DNA of 64,000 nt from Istiophorus platypterus. Taxonomy: Eukaryota; Chordata; Actinopteri; Istiophoriformes; Istiophoridae. The notes beneath the pieces are model-generated. The model searched no databases. It was not told the origin of the DNA and saw only the letters and a list, made by a program, of their open reading frames with translations. The translations under genes were made by a program, and so were the position numbers. Shown in pieces: positions 12,286 to 24,600 of this stretch; the first letter of the stretch is position 1; each line of letters opens with the position of its first letter. The stretch lies in NCBI GenBank assembly GCA_016859345.1, contig CM029120.1, positions 2,262,001-2,326,000 of the forward strand, given 5' to 3'.

Positions 12286-12639
12286 AACAGTCGTATACTT
12301 TGTACCCCCCCCATTCACACCACCACCCTCTTATTGACTCCAATGGTTTTAATACATGTAGAACTTCATTAATACATAAAAAAAAGTTGCCTCTGAACAT
12401 AATTGAGTCATTGATTGTGTTTCTTATAGAACATATTTGCAGTTATGTTGCATATAAATATAATTTCCAAGAGACAGAGTCAACCTCACCTTGGCATCTC
12501 ACCCCCCCCCCCCCCCCCACCAGCTGGGATTCGAAGTGCCAGCTGCGGTGCGTTCTCGGTAGCCACTTAGGGTGTGATGGCTGACGGCCTATGGCTAGAG
12601 CTACGACCGCCTCATCTTTTTTATTTTTTCTTCCCCCAG

Positions 12640-12755
12640 GATGGACCAAGTTCGCGCGGCTGACGCGTGCGCTCACCAACAACCGCAACACGCTGCAGCA
12701 GCTGGCGCCGATAGGCAAACATGAGGTCAGCCACAAGCAGTCCAGACTGGCGGAG
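12640..12755 (+). CDS. kcnh5: kcnh5 exon: PAS-to-S1 linker
   Basis: This 116-nt exon has acceptor TTCCCCCAG and donor GTGAGC. It completes the split Gly codon of the previous exon and ends on a codon boundary. It encodes (G)WTKFARLTRALTNNRNTL then QQLAPIGKHEVSHKQSRLAE, the cytoplasmic linker between the PAS domain and S1. WTKFARLTRAL is nearly invariant in EAG2 (EAG1 has WGKFARL). The middle (QQLAPIGKHEVSHKQS) is the most divergent part relative to mammals, as expected for this linker. A long CA repeat starts about ten bases after the donor. Confidence 0.96.
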
Positions 12756-12765
12756 GTGAGCGCAC

Positions 12766-12775
12766 GCACACACGC

Positions 12776-12814
<39 letters not shown>
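12766..12814. repeat. (CA)n microsatellite at a splice donor
   Basis: CGCACACACGCACACG grading into pure CA, beginning about 10 nt downstream of the exon donor at 12756. Confidence 0.95.
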
Positions 12815-12816
<2 letters not shown>

Positions 12817-14486
12817 GATACACAGAATCACTGTACCCTGGTCAGGTGTGTGTCTAAACTCCAGGTAACCGTCATAACCAGGGGAACCAGGCTCCCAGTT
12901 TTCTCTCACTGGCGAACATGGACCAGGGTTGAAACGATTACGAGCAAACATAATGTAAAATATAATTAATCACCGTTGGTCTCGGGAGCAGTCGTCGTCC
13001 CGTTGCTACACCGCCGAAGGGAAATGTTTCATTTGGGCAGCTGCCGTCGTGGGACTGGAGGTCAGAGCGGGTCAAGGTGCTGTCAGACGACAGCCCACAG
13101 TGGCCGCCGCCGGGCCGGGCCATTGGCTGACGGCGACGTCGGTTAGCGGGTGTGTCTTGGATCACGTCTACCACTGAAGGTCGGAGTCCGCGGGTCACTT
13201 CCTGTCTAGTCGCTGGTCCGCCAGCGTCTACTCCGTCTCTCACCCATTTTCCTAAGAAGGCGAGAGCGCGTCACCGGAGTTTTCGCTCCATATTCTAGGA
13301 TGGATGAGAATCTACTGCAGCACTCCAGAGTTTAGGTTGAGCCCTTTGTGATTAGTAACAAAGACTCATTAACTTTTCCAGGGCTGCAAAACTGCTGTTC
13401 CCACGAAAAATCTACCAAATGCAGCCGCACACGTCGTTATACGTCGTTATAGGCGATGTCTTAGGCTTTAATTAGCTGTAATGTAATAACCCCCCCGCAC
13501 GGTCCATTTTCGTACTTGTAGTTCAATATTTGTGCAGCAAGCTGCCAGGCTGCTGGCTTTGGTAGATGGTGTTTCTAAATGCTGCTAAATATACAACAAA
13601 TAAATAAACAAATATTAAATAATATGTGAGACTATGCATGGCCCCTGTGTAGATAGATTAATGAACTCTTTTAGACGTTTATGAGTTTCCAAATGTCAGC
13701 ATGATGTAGCACAACCAAGAAATATTTTACACTTACACTTGTGCTCTTGATTAACTTTGTATAAAAGTGTCTTATATTCAATAAAAAATGTTACCAGCCC
13801 TTTCAAGCTAATGATGCTCCAGGAAGCTCGTAACAGAAAAAAAAAACTACTTCAACATGTGATTAAAAATGGTTCAAAATAAGGGAACGACGGCTAAACT
13901 GTCACCTGGGAGTTGAGGCTGATTTGTTCCTCTACGTCGAACCTTTGCCATAGCATCAACACATCAACCCTACACAAATAAAAAACGTCATATAAAACTT
14001 CAACAGCCACATTTGCACTGTCTTATCAATGCCAACTAGACAGGCATGGGGGGGGCACGTTGTACCTGACACAACAACCATGTCCTAAATACATCCATCC
14101 TACCAACGCCCCCCGACAAACGCTTGCATCCTGTCTTCTTCGCCACTGCAGTGGTCGGACATGGAGAGCAGTGCCTCCTCTGCTCCCCTGGACTGCAGGT
14201 GTCATTAAAATTTCATGCCGGGCGGGAGACGGGACACCATGGGCACTCGGAGTGATTGTGGCTGCCGCTAGAAATCTAGAAAATGTTTTTTTAGGGAGGG
14301 GGGAACTGGCTGTAGCCCCCCCAAAAAAACCTCTGTTTTATTCATGAAGGTCTGAGCATAGTATATCGCCTTTAATCCGAATTTGTTTGCCTTCCATCCC
14401 CATTTTGGCGCCTGAAGCGAGGAACACTGTGTGTGTGTTTTAGTGAAGGTGTTACCTCCGAGGCGGTTTAAAGGGGTTGAGGGCGA

Positions 14487-15150
14487 GGGGGGGGGGGGGG
14501 GGGTGACAGAGGGAGGGGGGAGGGGAAAAAGAGGAGGATGAAATGGGAAACATTGAAAAGACAGTGAAGTTGGGGGGCGGCAGAGGAGACAGGAAAAGAA
14601 TCAGAGGGCAAGAGAAAGTCTAAGGAGGGAGGAAAGGGAAAGTAATAATTTAAGTGAGGAAGTAGGAGGAATGAGGATGGAAGGGAGGAGGGAAGTTATA
14701 AGGAAAAGAAGTAGGGAGAGAGGGAAATGGAGACCCGAAGCCCGACCTCGTTACTCTCTCCTCCCCCAGCTTCAAGGAATCAGCCTAACCTCGCTGAGTT
14801 TAGGGTCAACCGGAGAAAACGATACCCTCTCCTCAACCAGCCGATGTGGTTGAGCCGATTGTGGTTTACAATGAAGTTTTCTTTCCCATGGATCAGGAGC
14901 AGAACCTGAAATTCTGGTTTTGCTGTGGTACTTTTAAAAGAAAGTAAAGAGATGAAGGTCATGATGTTGAAGAGGAGCAGGAGGAAATTAAATAAGGATG
15001 GAAGGAGGAAAAGAGAAAGGAGGAAAATATGAGGGGACGAAGTTGTAGAGGGGGGAGGCTAGGAAGCAAAGGACAGAAGGATGTGAGAAAAATGGAGAGG
15101 GGGGCAAAAAAAAAGAAGCGATGCCCAGAGGGAGGCAGGAAGAGGAAAAG
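14487..15150. repeat. Purine-rich (G/A) tract with 17-G run
   Basis: A run of 17 G (14487-14503) is followed by about 250 bp of almost pure GA (GGGAGGGGGGAGGGGAAAAA type). After a mixed interval around 14740-14930, a second GA-rich stretch reaches about 15150. Confidence 0.75.
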
Positions 15151-15483
15151 GCAGAAAGTCAAAAGACGAGCTTCCACACGGAGCCTGGCGTTGGATGGCA
15201 GGCGGTTGTGTAACGTCCTGACTCTCAATAGACATCACAGGTGATCCATCTGCTCCTCGGCCCTGAAAGGCACAGCTGGCGTCTTCTGTGGAGAGCGCCG
15301 TCGAGTGTCACGTAACCAGCAGCCGTCGCCACCCCCCCTGAACCCCACCACAACGCCGGGCTCGTACGTCTCAATGTTGCTGAGCGGCGGCGCTGTTTGA
15401 TTGGCAGATTTGATGGCGAGGACTAGATGAGATGCAACTCCGCTGCTGTGAAGCTGTCGCTGCCGACCCACAGCTCTGCTGGG

Positions 15484-15645
15484 CCGGCGTTGGCCCGGCG
15501 TTGGCTCGATGTTGGCCTGGTGTTGGCCCGGTGTTGGCTCGGCCTTGGCCCGGCAATGGGCCCGGAGATGGGCTCAGCGATGGCTCAGCGATGGGCCCGG
15601 CGCTGGGCCTGGCGAAGGCTGGGCGATGGGCTGGCGATGGACCTT
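15484..15645. repeat. Degenerate 11-12-bp minisatellite
   Basis: Repeated GGCGTTGGCCC / GGTGTTGGCTC / GGCGATGGGCTC units. The Trp-Pro-Gly-rich frames through it come from the repeat. Confidence 0.8.
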
Positions 15646-15786
15646 AACATCGGATCGAGTCCTGCTGTGTGGACCGGGACTAACTCTGATGTAATAGATG
15701 TCCCATTAAGAATAGGCCCATTACAGTAATTAATGGTAGTAATGATGGACAGGAGTAGAAGTAATAGACACTCATGTGGTATTAGA

Positions 15787-16138
15787 AGTACTAGCAGTAG
15801 CAGTAGTAGCGGTAGCAATAGTAGTAGTAGTAGTAGTAGTAGTAGTAACAGTAGAAGTACCTGTGGTAGTAGTAGTAGTATTAACAGTAGAAGTACCGGT
15901 GGTGGTAGTAGCAGTAGTAGTAGCAGTAGTAGTAGTAGTTACAGTAGTAACAGTAGTAGTACCTGTGGTAGTAGTATTAGCAGTAGTAGTAGCAGTAGTA
16001 GTAGCAGTGGTAGTAGTAGTTACAGTAGTAACAGTATTAGTACCTGTTGTAGTGGTAGCAGTAGTAGTAACAGTGGTAACAGTAGTAGTACCTGTGGTGG
16101 TAGTAGTAGTAGTAGTAGTAACTGTGGTAACAGCAGCT
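15787..16138. repeat. Compound (AGT)n trinucleotide array, about 350 bp
   Basis: Long AGT/AGC/GGT array with higher-order blocks: TACAGTAGTAACAGTAGTAG followed by TACCTGTGGTAGTAGT recurs about every 60-120 bp. All three + strand frames are open across long stretches (poly-Ser, poly-Val), purely because of the repeat. No gene is called. Confidence 0.93.
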
Positions 16139-16314
16139 GTGACTTGAAAACATTCAGGTGGAATCTTTTGGATTATTTTGGATCTCAGGATTGTATGTTG
16201 TATTATTCTATTATTCTATATGAGCAGCTGTAGATTCCATTACCCTTCATCTCTGCAGCAGCTGGAACTGAACACAGACAATGTGCAGTTTGGTCCACGG
16301 GCTAATGTGTAGAG

Positions 16315-16368
16315 AGTGTGTGTGTGCGTGTGTGTGTGTTAGTGTGTGTTGTTGTTGTGTGTGTGTGG
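16315..16368. repeat. (GT)n microsatellite, interrupted
   Basis: GTGTGTGTGCGTGTGTGTGT with TTA and TTGTTGTT interruptions. Confidence 0.85.
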
Positions 16369-17473
16369 CCGTTTTCTGTTTTAATCTAGTCTCTGTTCCA
16401 CAGATGAGGCCGAGCGCGGCGCAGGTGACGAACAACACAGAAAAATTATAATCTTAGTTTTTTTTTCTTTGTTTCTTTCCCGCTCAACTATATATTTTTT
16501 TTTACCTTTCGTCTCATTCCAGTCCGTCTCCGTCTCCGTCTCATATCAGGACACATTTGTTCATAATGTGATTCTGTCACAGTGAAAGACGAAAACGGAT
16601 GAAAAGTTCGGTGGAAAAAACAAACAAACCCGAATGTACTTTTCTTGCTGACTAAATAGAGCTTTTTTCCACTTAAATCTCTTTCTATCTTTCTACCTCT
16701 AATGTATCTTTCATTTTTCTATCTTGCCCGAGGCATTTAGATTGTGAGATAGAAATGAAGAAATATAAATATAATTAAATATAATTAATTATTAGAGATT
16801 TAATAGACCCAAACTTTTTCTCCTTTTTCTCCTACAAGAGGAGTCAAAGAGGAGAATTTTATTTGAATGGCTCAGGGTCAAGCTGGAGTCAAGTGAGAAA
16901 GAAGAGCTGCTTTTTTTCTGCAGCTCTTCAAGTTTAAATTGCTGTATACTCTCCTAAATAATCTACATTTACTTCAGTACACATCAAAAGATTTTTTCAT
17001 AGTATTTTTCAACAATTTTTTTAAATATTCAATTTTTTTTTTAAACAATTTGAAATCCACAAACACCGTGAGACAATGATGTCTGACAAATTAAATGTAA
17101 TTTAAACAGTACCTTTGTATGAGAAGGACGAAATCTGTAAATTTAAACCCTTGGAAATTGGATATAAAGCGAGGTCCATCATCATCATCGGCCTCAAATT
17201 ATACTACATTGTTAAAATAAATAAAATAAATAAATAGATACATAAATAAAGAGGCCAAAAATCATCACGAATGAAATGATGTCAGATGTTGTTTTTGAAC
17301 ATCTTTGAACGCGCCGGTGATGTTAATGTGTTTATTGTGTATTTATAACGTCCTTTAATGTTTATTCATCACAGGGAACCTTCGATCGTCTCTCGGTAGA
17401 GAGCTGTTCTCGGTAAAAGAAAATGTGAAAGCGTTTTACTGAGCAAAGGTTCCCGGTTCCGTCCCATCTCCAG

Positions 17474-17866
17474 GTCCTGCAGCTCAACTCCGACATCCTC
17501 CCTCAGTACAAGCAGGAGGCCCCCAAGACGCCCCCCCACATCATCCTCCACTACTGCACCTTCAAGACCACGTGGGACTGGGTGATCCTCATTCTCACCT
17601 TCTACACCGCCATCATGGTGCCCTACAACGTCTCCTTCAAGACCAAGCAGAACAACATCGTGTGGCTGGTGCTGGACAGCGTGGTGGACGTCATCTTCCT
17701 GGTCGACATCGTCCTCAACTTCCACACCACCTTCGTGGGGCCCGGCGGCGAGGTCATCTCCGACCCCAAGCTCATCCGCATGAACTACCTGAAGACTTGG
17801 TTCGTCATCGACCTGCTGTCCTGCCTGCCCTACGACATCATCAACGCCTTCGAGAACGTGGACGAG
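17474..17866 (+). CDS. kcnh5: kcnh5 exon: S1, S2 and S3 transmembrane segments
   Basis: A 393-nt exon (131 codons), phase 0 at both ends, with acceptor CATCTCCAG and donor GTACGG. It starts VLQLNSDILPQYKQEAPKTP, the pre-S1 segment. S1 is WDWVILILTFYTAIMVPY, then the S1-S2 loop NVSFKTKQNN. S2 is VWLVLDSVVDVIFLVDIVLN, holding the acidic residues that in this family pair with S4 charges. Next are FHTTFVGPGGEVISDPKLIR and S3, with TWFVIDLLSCLPYDIINAF. IMVPYNVSFKTKQNN is EAG2-type (EAG1 has ILVPY and TRQNN). It ends at FENVDE. The next exon continues directly with GISS, so the transcript as seen lacks the S3-S4 insert known from EAG1. Codon use is strongly GC3-rich, unlike the AT-rich introns. Confidence 0.98.
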
Positions 17867-18582
17867 GTACGGTCGTCGCCCTTTGTGTATTTGTTTTAGT
17901 TTTATTTCTGTAAACATAAACTATAAATGGCTGATCATATAAACAGACCTCCATTTTGAGTCCACCGCAACCAGTGTTTCCCCTCGATATGGGGTTGCGG
18001 GGGGGGGGGGGGTGATCCGGACCCCGGCTGGATCAAAACGTTGCTCGGTTTGAGCTTTGGACAGAGGAGGGAAGGTTCTGGATTTGAAGCGTCGGCATCT
18101 GATCAGCTGCTGCTTCCGTCGGCCTCTGTGACCAAGACTCAGAGGCTGTTTGCCCTTTTATTTATTTATTTTTTTTTTCTTCCCATAATGAGATCAGGAC
18201 TGTACCTATTTATTTATTTATTTATTTATTTTTTCACGGCCATTTACACCCGTCAAGATATCCAGGAGTTACAATACAGCTGCCGAGTCCATTAGAGGTG
18301 ATTTTCCGCTCGGTTTCCCACTGAATTAATTAGACGTCAGGCCGAGTGGAAGAAGCCATCGACCTGCGAGTGAAATGAAAAAAAAAAACCCACACAGGAC
18401 AAGTGATACCTGCTGACGTCCGACGTCAGTTTTCCTCTGTGTTTTTGTGTTTGAGTGTTTTAATCTTTTCGTGAGCAGGTGTGTAATTTTTTTTTTGTCT
18501 GTGGGGAGAAATATGCTTTTGTGTACATGCACATGAACACACACACACAAACGGGTTTAATAACATGGGGTTTTAAATGTCA

Positions 18583-18628
18583 GTAATAATAATAATAATA
18601 ATAATGATGATAATAATAATAATAATAC
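18583..18628. repeat. (TAA)n trinucleotide microsatellite
   Basis: TAA/ATA array of about 46 bp with a GATGAT interruption. Confidence 0.93.
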
Positions 18629-21479
18629 CAGTATTTAAGCTGGCAGTTGCTGAATTTCCAACATCTTTTCATTTTTTTCATGTGGCCCCCCCCCCAGAAA
18701 AACAACAAAAAAAAAACCCTATCCCACTTTATCCCACCTCCTTCACCAACACATTTCACTAAAAACGTCTGATACACAAACTTGGACATTTTGGACAGTT
18801 TTTTTGGACGTTTCATAGACAGTTTAGAGACTCAAACATTAAAGTGATCCACATGATAACATTCACTCATCAGCCCAAAAAGGAGGTGCAGCCGAGGATG
18901 ACCGGACCCTCATTTGTTTTCAGGTATTTGGTCCCAAACCGATTGAACGTGTTAAAGATTTTGATTGGGACGGTGCTGCCGAATGTCATGTGGAAAAAAA
19001 AACAACAACAAAACAAAAAAATAAATTCAACCTGGTGGAGTCCATCCAGCAGTTGTCGAGCTTCGTTAGAAAGAAGGCAACGGATATCGTGTCTGTTGTT
19101 CCTCCTCGTACACAGTGCAACAGTGCTCAAGGAGGCGACAGACAGCAGATGGGGCGGCGGGGGGATGGGCCCCCCTCACGTATTCCACCTCCAGTGTCTG
19201 ATGCTCCCGCCCCAGACACCGCGGAGTCCACGGTCACGTTGAGACCGGGTCACGTTCACGCCCGCGGTCGGCTCCAGGTCAGACTGGCTTCTCTGCTGAG
19301 AGTTATGAAAAAAGGAGTATTGTTGCTATAGTTACAGTTTCATAAATTTACCTTGAGACAGATTTAGAAAAGCAGCAACACTGTTCCCAGAACAGCGTGT
19401 CCTGATGTACCTTTTAAACTGACCCTTCCCCCTAAGCCAGTTGGGAGTCAGGTATTCCCATGCCCCCGTGTATCATATTAAACACAGGTAAATTATACCC
19501 TGGAACACTGTCTAACAGGCTGTGAAGGCCCTAATGACGTGATATGCCCCCCCCCCCCCGATACATCGTTACTTTCATGTAACAGAAAATGTTTTTGAGT
19601 GAATAACAAAATGTGGCATTTAATGGCTTTTTAATTTTTTTACCCATCATGAGAAGCTCAAATATGCATATTTGGCTTCGGGCCAGTGCTATTGAGCCCA
19701 TATGTCTCGGTGTTAAACAACCTGCCCAGTATGTCTTTGCGCGTCCCCTCCACCAGACCGGGCGCCGCGCGTTGCACCGAAGGATGCCGGTGGGGCTGCC
19801 CTTCGGTTCAGGTGTCGCCCGTGCTCCGGCCCCAGCGCCGGCCCCAGTGCCAGCCGCTGCTGATGGATTCGATGAGGCCCCCCGCCGAGTGGAGGGTATT
19901 TTCTGCTGCCATCTTTTAAACAGTGGACAGCAACAAGCGGTGGGGGGGTTGGGGGTTTGGGGGGGGGGGGTGTCTGGGGCTGAGAGGAAATCGATCCCAC
20001 ATAAATTTCCAGGCACTGAAGAGGGCACAGCCAAAGTGCTGCCTCTCTCTTCTCTTCCCCTCTTCGGTAAATTGACGTTTTTATTTTTGTTTGTTTGTTT
20101 GTTTGATTGATTTTTGCTGCTCCTCAGGGGGAGAACTTCCCTTTTCTCTCTGACTCTGGGAAAACCTCATTATTTTCAACCGAGGTTGAGCATAACCACA
20201 TTAAACCGACCAACATTAGGATCTGTGTCAGTTTTAGTGGCAACTAGCTCTTATTTCAATTATTCATTCATCTTTGATTAACTGATTAATATTTGAGTGG
20301 ATGTAAGGTGCAAAGGGATGTCTTTCAAATTACTTCTTTGTCTCAAAATAATAAAAAATTCAAAGATATTCAATTTCCAGTGTTATAAAACTGGAAAGAT
20401 TTGCAAAAAAATTAAAAAAACAAACAAACAAAAACTATTTGCATTTTTGATTGATAAAAATGACTTAAAATTATTTTTTATTGACTGTATGAATTGATCA
20501 AATTAACCAAAACATTTGATATTTCTTTTTTTTTCAGAGTTTATTTGTCAGCAAATGAGCCAGAGTTGGCATAGAAGGCTCAGAACTTCCATCTGGACAA
20601 GATGTTAACATAGAACTGGTAAAAAAAAACCAAAATAAAATGTGCATCCAAACAAAAAGACATATTCATTTTTACAACACAATAAATATCAGTGAGTTAA
20701 TGAATTGATTGTTTTAGCACATTGTCAGCAACAGGACAGGTTGAACCGGTTTTAATTTTGCCAAACTATTTTTGCTCCAGTGGCTCTGCAACATCTCAAC
20801 AATTATTTAGCACAACAATTGTATCTGCCTCTCCAACAAACCGGAAGCGGAGCCTTGGAATCAATATATATATAAAAAAGGGATTTAAATGAAAAATGAT
20901 AATCTCAGCGGCCGCATTGTTTGTCTTTGGTGTTTATTTAGGGCCCAGTCTGTTGGCCGCTCCTCCGTTGAAACCCCACTGGTGTCGCCGGCAGGTCCCC
21001 AGATCTCGGCCATTCGCTTGGCCCCATGAAACGTGTCCTGAACTATGAGAACAAGATGCCAGCAGTTGCGTTAGAAATAAAAGATGAGCTTTTTTTTCCT
21101 TTTCAAGCGCAAAGATTTATCTTTTCTTTTCTTTTCCTCTCTGTTCCTGTTCCTGTCAACATTTCGGAGATGCGCACGGGTCCAAGGCGGCGTCGGCGGC
21201 AGAGTGGACGAGGCGGTCAGCCGATGTCAGTGAAACGGCAGCGGGGAAACAATGTGACGTCCTCGTGGGGCATTGTCGATGCCCCCCCGCATCCTGCAGG
21301 TCCCCAAAGCCACCTGCCGTCACCGAGGAGCCCGGAAGGGGCTGATGGGAGCTCGTGATGAGTTGTGGTGGTGGTGGGGGGCTGCGGGAACCGTGGCGGC
21401 TCAGGAAAAACCTAATCCGGGCTGACCTTTCAGGGCGGCGTGCATGTTGTCACCGCCGGCTGAGCTGACAGGGCCGGGA

Positions 21480-21870
21480 GGAAGCAGTGTGGTGGAGGGG
21501 GGTGGGGGTGGAGGGATATTAACACACAGCATGTTTACACTGACAGATGGAGGAAAGCAGGGAAGGAGGAAGAGGTGGGCGTCGGTGTGTCAGCTAAATG
21601 AGTCAAATGTACTGTAAAGGAGCCACAGAGGGATAAATAGGTGGGGAGATGGAGGGATGGAGGAACAGAGTGATGAATGGAGGGAAAGTGTCTGAAGCGC
21701 TCTAATAAAATCTAAAGGAGGGAGGGCTGAAGGAAAAAGCTAAAGAAGCTGCAGAAACAGAGGATGAGGAGCAGTTGGAGAGAGGACGTGGGTGATGGAG
21801 GAACGGGAGGTGTGGTAGAGATATGTAGGATGGATGAAAACACTTCGCGGCTAAAGGAGTGTATGGAAGA
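21480..21870. repeat. Purine-rich low-complexity tract
   Basis: GGA/GAGG-rich + strand (GGTGGAGGGGGGTGGGGGTG, AGGGATGGAGGAACAGAG patterns) over about 400 bp. Confidence 0.6.
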
Positions 21871-22982
21871 TGTCGTATATTTACTGTAGACGCATCAGGA
21901 TGCAAATCAAGGCGACATATCTGAGGTTAAAACTTTCTCCGTGTCTTAGCAGGTGACCAGCGTTGGTTATATCTCCTTTTCTATTTGTTTTGTTTTTCTA
22001 ATATAGGACGAGAATAGAATCTTCCCCGAACGCTGTGCCGCTCTTCCCCAGCAGGTGGGGTCTATTTCCTGGCGTTTCAGGCCGTAAGCACTCGCGCCCT
22101 GTGCGTTTTGATTGGACGGTGACTTGCCTTTGACGTCCGGTATTTCCTGTCTTTGTCGGCCACTCTCAGCAGTTTCCACAATGTCACCTGAATGTTTTAT
22201 GGTTAATCTAAGAAAATGAAAAAAAATTGCTCCACCTGGACACGATGAAAAAACCTACACAAAAAACCCGTTAATTTTTTTTTTTTTTTTTTTGGGGGGG
22301 GGGGGGGGGCTTAAGGCCGTTTGGCCTTAAGTGACAGTTGGAGGCTCAGCTGAGGCACGTCACTCTTTTTTTCTTATTCTGCTGCTAAATGTTGACACAT
22401 TTTAAATTTTTAATGCTCGCCGGATGGAGCACTGGAAAAATGCATTAGGGCTCCCAGGGTCGGGAGCATGCAACGCGGGTCCTCGGCTTTGAGCACGACG
22501 GGGGGAGGGGCTGGCGCCGTTGAGAAAGGACCCCCCCCCCCAGCGGATGTGTAGTTTCCATCCTAATGGTTGCGGTGTCGTTCTCGGGCCCAGCGACGCG
22601 TCGACGGGCGGGTGCTTGCGAGGCGTGAGTATATCGGCACTGTGCCACTTTTGAAGAACTCCGGCTGGGTCTGTGCCGTCAAGAAATTGGCTCTTTATCA
22701 TTTAAGGAAAAAAAACCACACCAAACGTTGCTGAGGTTGAGCACAGATGCAGATCGGCAATTACTCTATGTATGTGTGTTATGTGTATTTTCACTTATTG
22801 TCAACAAATCCCAAACCAATAATCAATTTATTCTGTGTACACGTGTTGTGTGTGTTCGGGTCCGGACCCTGACTTATCTGATCCCTCTGGGCCTTAGATG
22901 CTCCGTTGTTGTCCAGGAGCCATTAAAAACATGTCAGTGTATTCACACCAGCTACTGTGTTACATGTTCCTTCATCACCATG

Positions 22983-22983
<1 letters not shown>

Positions 22984-23016
<33 letters not shown>
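22984..23016. repeat. (CA)n microsatellite
   Basis: About 33 bp of ACACAC. Confidence 0.95.
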
Positions 23017-23018
<2 letters not shown>

Positions 23019-24132
23019 CCCGCTGCCACCCACTAGAGCTTTAAATGGGGATTAATCTGCTGCAGAAAATAGTCCCCAATAAGCTTAGTTTAAAACTAGA
23101 GTTTGAAACTCTATTTTAGGAAATTACTAAACCTCCTTTTTTAAAGAATTAAACAGTGTATTTATGATTGGTTTTAAAAGGTTTCCGTCCTCAGAGCCAG
23201 TGGGCCCCGGAGCTGAGAGACGGCCTGAGACATCACTGGTTTCAGGCTGTTGTCACGGTTTGGTTGACTATGAGCACAACAGCGTGTAGAGTATCACTCC
23301 CCACGCACACCTCCAGGGGGGGCGGAGCTACCGTGGCGGGTGGCAGGAGCCCTGCTGGGACGAGGTCAGGCTCTGGAGCCAGGACCTGGAAGGTGAGGCC
23401 AGACAGAGGAGCCGAAACATTTCTTAAACCCAGAGGGACCCGAGCCAATGCCTTTCCCCCATTGAAGCCTGCGAGATGCAGCTTAAAGCTCTGGGAAAGC
23501 TAGCGAGTGGTTCTCCGACCCGCTGTGCAAGAGCCGAAACGGTGACTGTGCAAAGTAAATGTTCTTTTACTTGGTTTATTACTGCTGCTGAGTATTAATT
23601 TGGCAGCTGAGGAGCACAGCTCTGTGCTGTTCCACTCTCAGTGAGTAAATTACTGTAACGGGCTGTAAAATTTCAGCATTTCATCATTTAAGCCAAAGTA
23701 AAATGGCAACACTTGACTTTAAATCCCTCTTTATTTAGGTGGAGGCTGGTGTATAAACATTTTAATTAAAGAAAATATGGTATAACAGTTTTACATTAGA
23801 ATTTATGTTTGTTGACAAATACTGTATGTTAATAAACTCTGAAAATGGCCTTAAATCTGCTTATAACTAAATTTAGTGTACTATAAACTATTCATTACAT
23901 GCTTATATAGACTAGAGCCAATAAATGTTAAATAATATGGCTTAAAGTGTTGGAACTAAACTGTAATTTAACTTGAATTAAAGACATTCAGTGAGATGAG
24001 GCTAAATGCTGCTGTCAAAGCCTTATGGGAAGTGGAGTTTTTGACTGCTCACAAAGTAATTGCTTAATCTAAGAGATAATAATATTCCCAGAAAAAGAAA
24101 GAAGACCAAGGGAACATGTTTCAGCTTTTTAA

Positions 24133-24600
24133 GGCCAATTTATGCTTCCCGCTTCAAACCTTAGCGGTAGCCAGACGTGAACCTCCCAAAAACGCGATGT
24201 GGCGACGCAGACTGCAAGTCCTGTGATTGGTCAGCTTCGTAGCGTCGTGTTTGTGGCTTTTCCGCCTTTGTGTAAATGTTTGGTGACGCGTGGCTGCGGG
24301 TCATGCGGCGCCGGTCCCTGCTGCTCCTGTCGCTTTGTTAATTGTGTTGAGAGGGATTGTGCAGAGCGCGGCCGACGCCCCAGGTCCTGGCGGCTGCTCC
24401 TGTCGTCGTCGTTCGGCTTTGTTTATTATGAGCCTTTTTGAGGAGACGGGTATTCAGTCCCGTCGGGTTGTGGACGGTAGGAAAAACGGGGTCGCGGGCG
24501 ACCATGTCCTCGCCGGCAAGAGGGAGAGAGTGTAAAGGAACCGGCGTCTGTCGCAGAGTCACGGCGGTCGCATGAAGGCGTCTGCGCCGTGTTGGAGAGC
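24133..24600. mobile_element. Candidate non-autonomous DNA transposon fragment (PIF/Harbinger-like MITE), copy 1
   Basis: The left end reads GGCCAATTTATGCTTCCCGC. Its first 17 bases resemble the reverse complement of the right end of a second copy (GAAGCATAAATCCAGCC at 55965-55981). About 80 bp inside, GCAAGTCCTGTGATTGGTCA matches GCAAGAGCTGTGATTGGTCG at 55590, in the same orientation. From memory, a terminal ATTTATGCTT plus an internal GTGATTGGTC is typical of fish Harbinger-type MITEs. The right end is not clear and I see no transposase. The family name is inference. Confidence 0.45.

Larger units (their letters stand above)
2041..12639 (+). other. kcnh5: kcnh5 intron, 10.6 kb
   Basis: This is a GT-AG intron (GTGAGC ... 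CCCCCAG). It contains (CT)n tracts with a 0.64-kb tandem duplication (2.08-3.3 kb), a pyrimidine-rich stretch (3.18-3.6 kb), a 75-bp (GT)n at 4425, a 16-G run at 5349, a 49-bp tandem unit at 5825, a dispersed duplicate pair at 7806-8302 and 9879-10511, a (TA)n at 8730, a TTGA tract at 10717, a 20-bp minisatellite at 12219 and a 17-C run at 12502. The intervals 5.9-7.8, 8.3-9.8 and 10.6-12.2 kb show no feature I can name. Open frames there are short and resemble no protein family I recognise. Confidence 0.85.
12756..17473 (+). other. kcnh5: kcnh5 intron, 4.7 kb
   Basis: GT-AG intron (GTGAGC ... ATCTCCAG). It contains a (CA)n directly at the donor (12766-12814), a 17-G run (14487-14503) opening a purine-rich stretch to about 15.15 kb, a degenerate 11-12-bp minisatellite (15484-15645), a long AGT-based array (15787-16138) and a (GT)n (16315-16368). 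The segments 12.85-14.4 and 16.4-17.4 kb show nothing specific; the latter is AT-rich. Confidence 0.85.

Noticed and set aside
15733..16233. Poly-Ser and poly-Val open frames over 120 codons
   Set aside because: Produced by the AGT trinucleotide array; no start context, domain or splice support.
17369..17917. Minus-strand open frame of 182 codons
   Set aside because: It is the antisense shadow of the GC3-rich S1-S3 exon; the + strand reading is a perfect EAG2 match with splice sites.
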